From the NCBI GenBank assembly GCA_024695665.1, contig JAILHT010000030.1, positions 1 to 56,164 on the forward strand: a DNA stretch of 56,164 bases, in the 5' to 3' direction. The translations under genes were made by a program, and so were the position numbers. The DNA comes from Lachnospiraceae bacterium. Its GTDB lineage: Bacteria > Bacillota > Clostridia > Lachnospirales > Lachnospiraceae. A model generated the notes under the pieces. That model was not told where the DNA came from and made no database searches. It saw only the letters and a program-made list of their open reading frames with translations. Positions 7,613 through 15,339 of the stretch are shown one piece after another (the stretch's first letter is position 1; each line of letters starts with the position of its first letter).

Positions 7613-10600
7613 TTAAAGCTTTGATTTCATTTCTTCCGCAAGCTTTATTATATCCTCCATAGCCACATCCGCTACATATGCCCTCATCCTGTTCATATCA
7701 TCGCCTATGGCCTCCGGAAGTTTGTACTCTTCCAATTCTTTCATAGCTGCGTCGGCACCGTCGAGATCAAATACATCTATGGCGTCTTTTAGTCTGTCCA
7801 GTTTTTCTTTTATCTCGTCCGCCGAAGCTTCCCTTTTGTCATCGTTAAGAGCCTCGCCGTATGGTTTTAAAACCGGCTTGAGGTCTCTCATAAGTTTCAA
7901 TACACCCGGAGTTTTCTCTCTCAGATATTCCACATCCTGTTCGTTTCCCTTTTGCTCAAGGTCGTAAAACATATCCGCAAGCTCCAAGGCACCTATCATA
8001 CGTGATGTATTTTTTAGAGCGTGCACCTCTATGGTGTAATCTTTTATCATACCGTCGTTTAAGCATTTCTCTATCTTTTCGGTCTTCATGTCTATAAGGA
8101 CGTAGTAGTCTCCAAGAAGACTTATAAAAAGTTCTTTTCCGCCGGAATTTTTGACTCCTGCAGAAACGTCAAGTTCCGGTATATCCGGCAGGTTGTCATC
8201 TTCCTTATCAGACACCTTTACTCCTCCCGATTTTTTTATGATATTTCTCGGAAGCCACGTCTTTATCTTCGATGTAATCTCCTTTACATCTATAGGCTTA
8301 GCGACAAAATCGTTCATGCCGGCCGCTATGAACTCCTCCTTCGCACCTGAAAGAGCGTTTGCGGTGAGTGCTATTATAGGAACTTCCTTAAAATACTCAT
8401 CATCTGTCTCTCTTATCTTCTGCGTGGTTTCTACTCCATCCATCACAGGCATCATGTGATCCATAAATATAATGTGATATTTTTTATTTGTCATCTTCTT
8501 TATGGCTTCGCTTCCACTCTCAGCTGTGTCTATCTGCATCTTGAGCGGTGCAAGTATTCCGGTTGCGACCTTCAAATTCATTGAATTGTCATCAACTATC
8601 AAAATCTTTGCCTCCTCGGCCGTAAAGTTCATGACATCATCATCGGTAAACATTTCCGATGAGGTCTCCTCTCCGTTCATAAGCTGGCAAAAATTCAATG
8701 TATACAACGGCTTGTTCACGCCCTTCGCATCCTTGTCGGAGACATTCTCCTTCATGCAGTTTTGCAGAACGATAAGTTCCGAGGAATATCTGTCTTTGAG
8801 TTCTTTTACAAGCTGTTTGTCCTCGATATAATCCCTGTAGTCGGTAAATATACAGTTAACTTTTCCGTCGTACTCACCGTCTTTTATCTCTGCAAAATCT
8901 ATATTGTAATCTTTCGCGAGTTTTCTCACTGTGTCTGACAAATATCTGTTTTCAGTGTATACTCCGACAACTTTATTTTTGTTTTCTTCCTTTACCGTTG
9001 CCGCTGTCCTGTCTGACACAAGTTTTTGGCGCAATGTAAAATAGAACACGGACCCTTCACCGTATACAGAGCGCACCCCTATCTGTCCTCCCATGAGTTC
9101 AACAAGTCTCTTGCAGATGGAAAGCCCAAGCCCGGTGCCTTCTTTGTTTCTGTTCTTCTTTGTGTCAACCTGAGAGAACTGTCCGAAAAGTTTGTCTATA
9201 TCTTCATCTTTTATTCCCTGTCCGCTGTCCTCAACTTCACAGTAAAGTTCAACTTCGTCATCATTTTTTTCATTGACTTTTATCGATATTTTGACAAAGC
9301 CCTCCTCGGTGAATTTGATGGCATTATTTACTATATTTATTATGATCTGACGGATTCTGAGAGCGTCGCCGTAGAGTTTTTCAGGAAGATTTTTGTCAAT
9401 ATCATACAGTATCTCTATATCCTTATCTCCAACCCTGGTATAAAAGATCATTCCCAAATCACTCAACATGGACATAGGCATATACTCATCATCAATAATC
9501 TCAAGTTTCCCCGATTCTATCTTTGAGAAATCCAAAATGTCATTTATTATCGCAAGAAGCGAGTTTCCGGAATTTTTGATATTTACAAGATACCCTCTCT
9601 CCTGACTTGGGAGATCGCTTCTCATAAGAATCTCCGTCATTCCGACAATAGCATTCATAGGTGTTCTTATCTCATGTGACATATTTGAGAGGAATGCGGA
9701 TTTCGCCTCATTCGCCTGCTCGGCTTTGTCCCTCTCCACAAGGACCTCCTCCATGAGTTTTCTGACTTCAGTCATATCGGATAAAACCAGACAGTATCCT
9801 CTTGTCAGTTCACCTCTTTTCAACTGCTGGACAAGATTGTTTACTTTTTTATAGAAGATTCTTCCCCGTATCTCTACCTCTCTCTCCTTAGCATCAAATA
9901 CGTCCTTGATCTCTTCACTTATCTGAAAATTCTTTTTGAGCTCCACAAGTTCCGGAAACAGCAGTTTCGCCGACTTGTTTGCCTCAAGATATCCGTATGC
10001 ATTATCAACTATTATTATAGCAGGCTCTATATTTTCAAATGCCCATGTTCGGCCCTCGTCCGTCACGTTGAAAAGTTCTCCCTTTGCAACCGACCTTATA
10101 AGAATAATTATGACAAAAGTGCTGAAAATAGGTGCCACATCCATATCGGTAAGGCTCATTATCGAAAGCAATGATGCAAGCTCTATGATACATTCCGCAC
10201 CGAGAAGCCTAAACGCTCCGATTTTTTCCCTTATATCCTTGGTCTTTATTATTCGGTATATCGTTATAAGTATGAGAATTGCAAGTGATGAACAGATAAC
10301 CCCGTAATTTACCTTATAGAGAGTCCCTCCGGTTACCGTGATGAATCGAAGTCCGTGACTGCTGTCATTGATATCGATATTTGAAAACACGTCTCCTCCA
10401 CCCCTCAACTCTTCAAACCACAGTTTCAACATCTGAATTGTCATCAAAAATATCCATACAATGCCAAAACTTTTCGGGAATTTCAACTGAAGATAATTTA
10501 TACAGAACATCGCAAAGAAAAAGAAGAACAGCATGTTCATGAAATATTCCAACTTGAATGAAGCCAATGCCGTGCTTGCATCATCCGACATCAGAAGCAT

Positions 10601-10792
10601 CAGATAGACAATGTTCAACATAAGGCAGACCATATCTGCCAAAAGCAAATAAGTAGACGCCTTACTCTGCTCTCTTCTCAAGAGCAGAACGATACCGATA
10701 AAAGAAGCAACTATTCCGGCTGTCTCTATGATTGTAACGAGCGCAGCACCTGTGACAAGTCCCATCTCCAGATTTCCAAATTCAACCATCAT
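7613..10792 (-). CDS. Hybrid sensor histidine kinase: 7TM, PAS-like, HisKA, HATPase, receiver, HPt
   Basis: Membrane-bound multi-step phosphorelay kinase of about 1059 aa. In order: seven membrane helices (to about residue 235), a PAS-like segment (AFENIEPAIIIVDNAYGY), a HisKA box SHEIRTPMNAIVGM with the phospho-His near 373, and the HATPase N-box IINIVNNAIKF with G-boxes DSGQGI and GTGLGLSICK. A degenerate receiver-like spacer follows, then a true receiver (ILIVDDN, FMDHMMPVMDG) and a C-terminal HPt (EVHALKNTSRMIGA, His near 924). The start is uncertain: ATG ATG at 10792/10789 follows a distant GGGGGAT, and the in-frame ATG at 10846 overlaps a likely -10 box. It heads the regulator-luxS-mtnN operon. 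The signal sensed is unknown. Confidence 0.9.
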   Translation of the reverse strand: MMVEFGNLEMGLVTGAALVTIIETAGIVASFIGIVLLLRREQSKASTYLLLADMVCLMLNIVYLMLLMSDDASTALASFKLEYFMNMLFFFFFAMFCINYLQLKFPKSFGIVWIFLMTIQMLKLWFEELRGGGDVFSNIDINDSSHGLRFITVTGGTLYKVNYGVICSSLAILILITIYRIIKTKDIREKIGAFRLLGAECIIELASLLSIMSLTDMDVAPIFSTFVIIILIRSVAKGELFNVTDEGRTWAFENIEPAIIIVDNAYGYLEANKSAKLLFPELVELKKNFQISEEIKDVFDAKEREVEIRGRIFYKKVNNLVQQLKRGELTRGYCLVLSDMTEVRKLMEEVLVERDKAEQANEAKSAFLSNMSHEIRTPMNAIVGMTEILMRSDLPSQERGYLVNIKNSGNSLLAIINDILDFSKIESGKLEIIDDEYMPMSMLSDLGMIFYTRVGDKDIEILYDIDKNLPEKLYGDALRIRQIIINIVNNAIKFTEEGFVKISIKVNEKNDDEVELYCEVEDSGQGIKDEDIDKLFGQFSQVDTKKNRNKEGTGLGLSICKRLVELMGGQIGVRSVYGEGSVFYFTLRQKLVSDRTAATVKEENKNKVVGVYTENRYLSDTVRKLAKDYNIDFAEIKDGEYDGKVNCIFTDYRDYIEDKQLVKELKDRYSSELIVLQNCMKENVSDKDAKGVNKPLYTLNFCQLMNGEETSSEMFTDDDVMNFTAEEAKILIVDDNSMNLKVATGILAPLKMQIDTAESGSEAIKKMTNKKYHIIFMDHMMPVMDGVETTQKIRETDDEYFKEVPIIALTANALSGAKEEFIAAGMNDFVAKPIDVKEITSKIKTWLPRNIIKKSGGVKVSDKEDDNLPDIPELDVSAGVKNSGGKELFISLLGDYYVLIDMKTEKIEKCLNDGMIKDYTIEVHALKNTSRMIGALELADMFYDLEQKGNEQDVEYLREKTPGVLKLMRDLKPVLKPYGEALNDDKREASADEIKEKLDRLKDAIDVFDLDGADAAMKELEEYKLPEAIGDDMNRMRAYVADVAMEDIIKLAEEMKSKL

Positions 10793-10836
10793 ATTATCTG
10801 TTTTATCCCCCAATCTTTTTGGTACTACTTTCCTAG

Positions 10837-10866
10837 ATATTATCATATTTACTTTTCATATTACAA
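10837..10866 (-). promoter_or_regulatory. Probable promoter of hybrid kinase-luxS operon
   Basis: Minus-strand TTGTAA (10861-10866), 18-bp spacer, TAATAT (10837-10842) preceded by TGA, giving an extended -10. Transcription would start near 10830, downstream of the ATG at 10846, which supports the shorter kinase start at 10792. Confidence 0.5.
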
Positions 10867-10890
10867 CATGACACAACTTATAATTTGTTG

Positions 10891-10919
10891 TTGCGTTCGT
10901 ATTCTTAGCATGTTATTAT
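10891..10919 (+). promoter_or_regulatory. Probable promoter of the glpA-like operon
   Basis: TTGCGT (10891-10896), 17-bp spacer, TATTAT (10914-10919) with TGT just before the -10. Start of transcription would be near 10926, about 120 nt ahead of the first gene, leaving room for the leader hairpin at 10954. Confidence 0.55.
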
Positions 10920-10953
10920 TGGCTCGTAATAAAATACAAAACCACGAGATGAT

Positions 10954-11005
10954 GAGTGAGGTAATCAGGCGAAGAAATTCGCTTTATTTCTCACTCTTTT
11001 TTATT
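10954..11005 (+). terminator. Leader terminator/attenuator upstream of glpA-like gene
   Basis: GAGTGAG (10954-10960) pairs with CTCACTC (10990-10996). Inside it GCGAA and TTCGC form a second stem capped by a GAAA tetraloop. TTTTTTATTT follows at once. It is an intrinsic terminator placed between promoter and first gene. In Bacillus the glpD leader has a terminator relieved by the RNA-binding GlpP, so a similar antitermination control is possible. No glpP is in this window. Confidence 0.65.
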
Positions 11006-11048
11006 TAAGTTAATTTATTCAAAAGCGATTACAAAAAGGAGATTTGAC

Positions 11049-12485
11049 ATGAGGTATGATGTTGCGATCATCGGCGCCGGTGTGATCGGCTGCGCGATAG
11101 CAAGAGAACTCTCCCGCTACGATGCCAAGATATGTGTTATAGAGAGAGAAGACGATGTGTGTTCCGGTACAAGCAAGGCGAACAGTGCCATTGTTCACGC
11201 CGGGTTTGATGCGGTTCCGGGAACCTTAAAAGCACTTATGAATGTTCAGGGTAACGAGATGATGGACAAAATCTCAAAAGACCTTGATGTTCCTTTCAAG
11301 AGAAACGGAGCTTTTGTTGTCTGCACCAAAGACCAGGACAGAAGTGCTCTCGATGAGCTTATAAAAAGAGGTCTCGCAAACGGTGTAAAGGATCTTCGAA
11401 TAATAGATCGTGACGAGCTTTTGAAAATGGAGCCAAACATTGCGGATGATGTGACATACGCACTCTACGCTCCTACAAGCGGTATTGTGTGCCCGTTCAA
11501 TCTCACCATCGCATATGCTGAAAACGCAAATGCAAACGGTGTCGAATTCTTCCTTAACACTGAAGTTTTGGATATAACAAAATCTGAAGACTTCTTTGTC
11601 ATAAAGACAGACAACGATACCTTTGAAGCGACGGCTGTCGTCAATGCAGCCGGTGTATATGCAGACAAAATTTCTGCAATGGCAAATGCAAAAGAGATGC
11701 ATATAACCGCTCGCCGCGGTCAGTACATGCTCCTCGACAAAACAGCCGGAGATCATGTACACAGCACGATATTCCAACTCCCAAGCAAAATGGGAAAAGG
11801 TGTTCTAGTGACACCTACCGTTCACGGAAATCTACTGGTCGGGCCTACCGCCGAAGATGTTCCTGATAAAGAAGGTGTAAATACAACCACGGACGGACTG
11901 ACCTCCCTTGCGCCACTTTCATCTTTAAGCGTAAAAGATGTTCCGTACCGTCAGGTTATTACCAGTTTTGCCGGTCTTAGGGCACACGAAAAGGATGATG
12001 ATTTCATAATCGGAGAGGATTCTCAAGTCTCCGGTTTTTATCAGGCCGCCGGCATTGAATCGCCGGGACTTTCATCCGCCCCTGCCATCGGCGTTGCTCT
12101 TGCGGGAGAGATTTCACGGAAACTCTCTTTTTCTGCGAAATCCTCCTTTACGGAGACTAGAAAAGGAATTCTCGACCCGGACACACTGTCCCTCGAAGAT
12201 AGAAACAAACTCATCAAAGAAAATCCCGCATACGGCAATATCATTTGCCGCTGCGAAATGATAACCGAAGGCGAGATTTTGGATTCCATCAACAGGCCGC
12301 TTGGCGCAAGATCCTTAGATGCTGTAAAGCGAAGGACAAGAGCCGGCATGGGAAGATGTCAATCCGGATTCTGTTCACCGAGAGTCATGGACATTATCGC
12401 CCGCGAGACAGGTATCCCTGTAGAAGAAGTCTCTAAACATGGAAAAGGTTCCGAGTTTATCGTAGGAACCAACAAAGAATTGTAG
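11049..12485 (+). CDS. FAD-dependent glycerol-3-phosphate dehydrogenase-like oxidoreductase (GlpA type) with BFD-like [2Fe-2S] domain
   Basis: Cytoplasmic or membrane-associated flavoprotein of 478 aa. The N-terminus has the dinucleotide motif DVAIIGAGVIGCAIARELS, followed by a DAO fold with the motif KANSAIVHAGFDA typical of glycerol-3-phosphate oxidases. The C-terminal 80 residues hold CRCEM and GRCQSGFC, four Cys in the arrangement of a BFD-like [2Fe-2S] domain. It should oxidise glycerol-3-phosphate or a related 2-hydroxy acid, passing electrons to the next two gene products. ATG at 11049 follows AAAAAGGAG. The family also includes L-2-hydroxyglutarate oxidases, so substrate is probable, not certain. 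It is the first gene of a three-gene operon. Confidence 0.85.
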   Translation: MRYDVAIIGAGVIGCAIARELSRYDAKICVIEREDDVCSGTSKANSAIVHAGFDAVPGTLKALMNVQGNEMMDKISKDLDVPFKRNGAFVVCTKDQDRSALDELIKRGLANGVKDLRIIDRDELLKMEPNIADDVTYALYAPTSGIVCPFNLTIAYAENANANGVEFFLNTEVLDITKSEDFFVIKTDNDTFEATAVVNAAGVYADKISAMANAKEMHITARRGQYMLLDKTAGDHVHSTIFQLPSKMGKGVLVTPTVHGNLLVGPTAEDVPDKEGVNTTTDGLTSLAPLSSLSVKDVPYRQVITSFAGLRAHEKDDDFIIGEDSQVSGFYQAAGIESPGLSSAPAIGVALAGEISRKLSFSAKSSFTETRKGILDPDTLSLEDRNKLIKENPAYGNIICRCEMITEGEILDSINRPLGARSLDAVKRRTRAGMGRCQSGFCSPRVMDIIARETGIPVEEVSKHGKGSEFIVGTNKEL

Positions 12486-12497
12486 GAGGAAAATCAG

Positions 12498-13766
12498 ATG
12501 TTAAATTATGATCTTGTAATCATCGGAGGCGGTCCGGCCGGACTTGCAGCCGCTATATCCGCAAAGGACAACGGCATCGATTCAATCCTTATCCTCGAGA
12601 GAGACAAGGAACTCGGCGGAATATTAAATCAGTGCATACATAACGGTTTCGGACTTCACACCTTCAAGGAGGAACTCACCGGTCCCGAATATGCCGAGAG
12701 ATTTATAAAAGAAGTCTTAGGCAGAAAAATAGAATACAAACTCAACACCATGGTTATGGATCTCGGTAAAGATAAAACCGTAACCGCCATGAACCGCGAA
12801 GACGGACTTATTCAGATAAAAGCAAAAGCGGTTATCCTTGCAATGGGCTGCCGTGAGAGAAGCAGGGGCGCCTTAAACATACCCGGATTTCGACCTGCCG
12901 GCATCTATTCTGCCGGAACAGCTCAAAGACTCGTAAATCGCGAGGGCTTTATGCCCGGAAAAGAAGTTGTCATTTTGGGTTCCGGAGATATTGGACTTAT
13001 CATGGCAAGACGAATGACTCTTGAGGGAGCAAAGGTTAAAGTTGTAGCCGAGCTCATGCCATACTCGGGAGGACTCAAACGAAATATCGTCCAGTGTCTC
13101 GATGATTTCGGAATACCGCTCAAACTTAGACACACAGTTGTAGACATCGAAGGAAGAGATAGAGTAAAAGCTGTTACAATAGCCGAAGTAGATGAAAACA
13201 ACAAACCGATAAAGGGAACCGAGGAAAGATATGAGTGCGATACTCTCCTTCTTTCGTGCGGACTTCTCCCTGAGAATGAGCTCTCAAGAAGCGCCGGTGT
13301 CGATCTCAGTCCTGTCACAAGCGGGCCGATTGTAAATGATTCCCTTGAGACAAACATCCCCGGAATATTCGCCTGTGGAAATGTCCTCCACGTACACGAC
13401 CTCGTGGATTATGTCTCCAAAGAGTCGACGACTGCAGGAGAAAATGCCGCAAAATACATCCTTTCGTTTAACGAAAATGATTCTCCTGACAGAGTTGTGA
13501 AGATAAATACAGAAAACGGCGTCCGCTATTCTGTACCTGCATTTGTAAGACCTGATAAAATGGCAGACAATCTCACTGTGAGATTCAGAGTCGGAAATGT
13601 ATACAAAAATGTAAACCTCTGCGTCTACGCAAATGATACTCTTCTTCAGAAGCTGCCTAAAAAAATAATGGCGCCGGGTGAGATGGAACAGATTATCCTG
13701 ATAAAGAACAAACTCAATGAAGTGTCGGATCTCAACACGATAACCATAAAGATTGAGGAGGCATAA
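12498..13766 (+). CDS. NAD(P)/FAD-dependent oxidoreductase, pyridine nucleotide-disulfide type
   Basis: 422-aa flavoprotein that pairs with the upstream dehydrogenase. Motifs are an FAD-binding DLVIIGGGPAGLAAAIS at residue 4, an NAD(P)-binding VVILGSGDIGLIMARRM in the middle, and the C-terminal FAD contact GIFACGNVLHVHDLVDYV. The CxxxxC redox disulfide of thioredoxin reductases is not seen at the usual place; NQCIHNGFG takes that region. It probably transfers electrons between the GlpA-like subunit and NAD(P) or a membrane acceptor. Twelve bp separate it from the upstream gene; ribosome binding site AGGAGG. The last 90 residues beyond the Rossmann folds are a small beta-rich tail. Confidence 0.85.
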   Translation: MLNYDLVIIGGGPAGLAAAISAKDNGIDSILILERDKELGGILNQCIHNGFGLHTFKEELTGPEYAERFIKEVLGRKIEYKLNTMVMDLGKDKTVTAMNREDGLIQIKAKAVILAMGCRERSRGALNIPGFRPAGIYSAGTAQRLVNREGFMPGKEVVILGSGDIGLIMARRMTLEGAKVKVVAELMPYSGGLKRNIVQCLDDFGIPLKLRHTVVDIEGRDRVKAVTIAEVDENNKPIKGTEERYECDTLLLSCGLLPENELSRSAGVDLSPVTSGPIVNDSLETNIPGIFACGNVLHVHDLVDYVSKESTTAGENAAKYILSFNENDSPDRVVKINTENGVRYSVPAFVRPDKMADNLTVRFRVGNVYKNVNLCVYANDTLLQKLPKKIMAPGEMEQIILIKNKLNEVSDLNTITIKIEEA

Positions 13767-13768
13767 TA

Positions 13769-14134
13769 ATGGAAACAAGAGAACTCAACTGTATTGTATG
13801 TCCGATGGGATGCCCTATAACAGTAACCTTAGAGAACGGTGAGGTCACTTCCGTCACCGGAAACACCTGCCCGAGGGGCGAAAAATATGCAAAGCAGGAG
13901 GTTGTCGCACCGATTCGTTCTGTGACATCAACCGTGAAGGTTTTGGGCGGAGAATGGCCAACTGTCGCTTGCAAGACAAAGACAGAGATTCCAAAAGGAA
14001 AAATCTTTGAAGTAATGGATGCACTTAAAGGCGTGTCCGTTGATGCTCCCGTAAATATAGGAGATGTGATAATAGAAAATGTCGCAGGGACAAATGTGAA
14101 TATAATAGCCACTTCAAATGTGAAGGCTTGTTAA
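13769..14134 (+). CDS. DUF1667 cysteine-rich protein of the glycerol-3-phosphate dehydrogenase module
   Basis: Small 121-aa protein. Near the N-terminus CIVCPMGC and, 25 residues on, TGNTCPRG give four Cys that resemble the iron-sulfur loop of molybdopterin oxidoreductase N-termini. This is the hallmark of DUF1667. It starts 2 bp after the preceding stop, with GAGGAGG inside the end of that gene, so it is translationally coupled. The family nearly always follows this pair of flavoproteins in Clostridia, which points to an electron-transfer subunit. Its exact role is not established. Confidence 0.85.
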   Translation: METRELNCIVCPMGCPITVTLENGEVTSVTGNTCPRGEKYAKQEVVAPIRSVTSTVKVLGGEWPTVACKTKTEIPKGKIFEVMDALKGVSVDAPVNIGDVIIENVAGTNVNIIATSNVKAC

Positions 14135-14143
14135 GACAAAAAT

Positions 14144-14178
14144 ACGGCTATTGTTTTAAAAACAATAGCCGTCGTTTT
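14144..14178. terminator. Bidirectional terminator between DUF1667 gene and veg
   Basis: ACGGCTATTGTTTT and its exact complement AAAACAATAGCCGT form a long stem (14144-14157 with 14159-14172). Plus-strand tail CGTTTTAT and minus-strand tail ATTTTTGTC give U-runs both ways. The two genes converge here. Confidence 0.85.
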
Positions 14179-14186
14179 ATCTGTCT

Positions 14187-14429
14187 TTAGCAAAGCTTCA
14201 TTCTGATATCTTTGGTTATAATGTCCGTGTAACTGAAAGATAACAGCTGTGGAGGGTTCTCGGATGATTCGTCATTTACCAAAATAGTAAACACACTTGG
14301 GTAAGCTTCCTGGATGGTGCCTTCCTGAATGTCAACCTTATTTCTGCCTCGGTCAAGCTGAATCATAACTCTGCTTCCGCACTGCTGCTTAACAGACTCA
14401 CGTACCTTCTGAATATCACTCTGGCTCAT
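14187..14429 (-). CDS. veg: Veg family protein
   Basis: 80-aa protein with the Veg pattern: GSRVMIQLDRGRNKVDIQEG, then EAYPSVFTILV and a closing SYTDIIT strand. Veg is a small abundant protein of Gram-positive bacteria; in Bacillus subtilis it promotes expression of biofilm matrix genes by acting against SinR. The biochemical activity is unsettled. GGAGGGAC precedes the ATG. It is a single gene with its own promoter and terminator. Confidence 0.93.
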   Translation of the reverse strand: MSQSDIQKVRESVKQQCGSRVMIQLDRGRNKVDIQEGTIQEAYPSVFTILVNDESSENPPQLLSFSYTDIITKDIRMKLC

Positions 14430-14449
14430 TTAAAGTCCCTCCGTATTCT

Positions 14450-14478
14450 ATAGTATAATTCCTGCTTTAATATATCAA
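14450..14478 (-). promoter_or_regulatory. Promoter of veg
   Basis: Minus-strand TTGATA (14473-14478), 17-bp spacer, TACTAT (14450-14455). It lies 21 bp from the veg start. Confidence 0.65.
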
Positions 14479-14516
14479 AGTGTTAAATCGTATTCAAGGG
14501 GCCAAAAGTACTATGC

Positions 14517-14545
14517 TTGTCTTTTGATTTAATTCAATATATAAT
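14517..14545 (+). promoter_or_regulatory. Promoter of plsC-type gene
   Basis: TTGTCT (14517-14522), 17-bp spacer, perfect TATAAT (14540-14545), 45 bp ahead of the acyltransferase start. Confidence 0.65.
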
Positions 14546-14590
14546 CTTTTAGATAAATATGTAATAAGTAAAACCTTTGAAAGGAACTTT

Positions 14591-15322
14591 ATGAGAACAA
14601 TTATTATATTCATTTACCTTTTCTTTTTCTTCCTTATAGGACTTCCTTATATGGGAATCGAATTCCTGCTTGGAAAGATAAATAAAAAAGCTTCCGATCT
14701 CAGACAGCTTCGCTATGTTCAGCTTGCTTTCAAGATCATTCTCGCCATCGGCGGAATACAAGTAACCGTTAAAGGAGAAGAAAAAATCCCCGATGATACC
14801 GCCGTTTTATATGTCGGAAACCACAGGGGTATTTTTGATATTGTCATAAGTTATTCCAGATGTAAAAATCTCACGGGTTATATTTCAAAAGACAATATCG
14901 CGCACATACCTCTTTTAAATAATTGGATGTTAAGACTCCACTGTCTCTTCTTAAACAGAGATGATATAAGAGCCGGACTAAAAACCATTCTCGAGGGAAT
15001 TGACCAGATGAAAAATGGTATTTCCATGGCTATCTATCCGGAGGGAACAAGAAGTCGCGGTGATGACATAAAAGAAATGCTTCCTTTCCATGAAGGAAGC
15101 ATGAAACTTGCCACAAAATCGGGTTGTCCGATAGTTCCGATGGCAATCACGGAGACCCGTGACATATTTGAGGATCACTTACCGTGGATTCATCCAAAAA
15201 AAGTGACACTTATATACGGTGATCCTATTTATCCTGAAACGCTCGACAACGAGACCAAGAAAAAACTCGGCTCGTACTGCAGAGATCAGATAATCAAGAT
15301 GCTTGAAGTTGAGGGCTTCTGA
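14591..15322 (+). CDS. plsC: 1-acyl-sn-glycerol-3-phosphate acyltransferase
   Basis: Adds the second acyl chain to lysophosphatidic acid, forming phosphatidic acid at the membrane. The 243-aa protein starts with a hydrophobic helix (IIIFIYLFFFFLIGLPYMGI). The acyltransferase motifs follow: NHRGIFD (the HX4D catalytic pair at about residue 78), YPEGTRSRGD (phosphate-binding block III), and IVPMAI (block IV). AAAGGAAC is 6 bases before ATG. It is a single gene converging on murF, with only 17 bp between stops and no clear terminator in the gap. Confidence 0.92.
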   Translation: MRTIIIFIYLFFFFLIGLPYMGIEFLLGKINKKASDLRQLRYVQLAFKIILAIGGIQVTVKGEEKIPDDTAVLYVGNHRGIFDIVISYSRCKNLTGYISKDNIAHIPLLNNWMLRLHCLFLNRDDIRAGLKTILEGIDQMKNGISMAIYPEGTRSRGDDIKEMLPFHEGSMKLATKSGCPIVPMAITETRDIFEDHLPWIHPKKVTLIYGDPIYPETLDNETKKKLGSYCRDQIIKMLEVEGF

Positions 15323-15339
15323 TTTTTTAGTCAAGCTTA

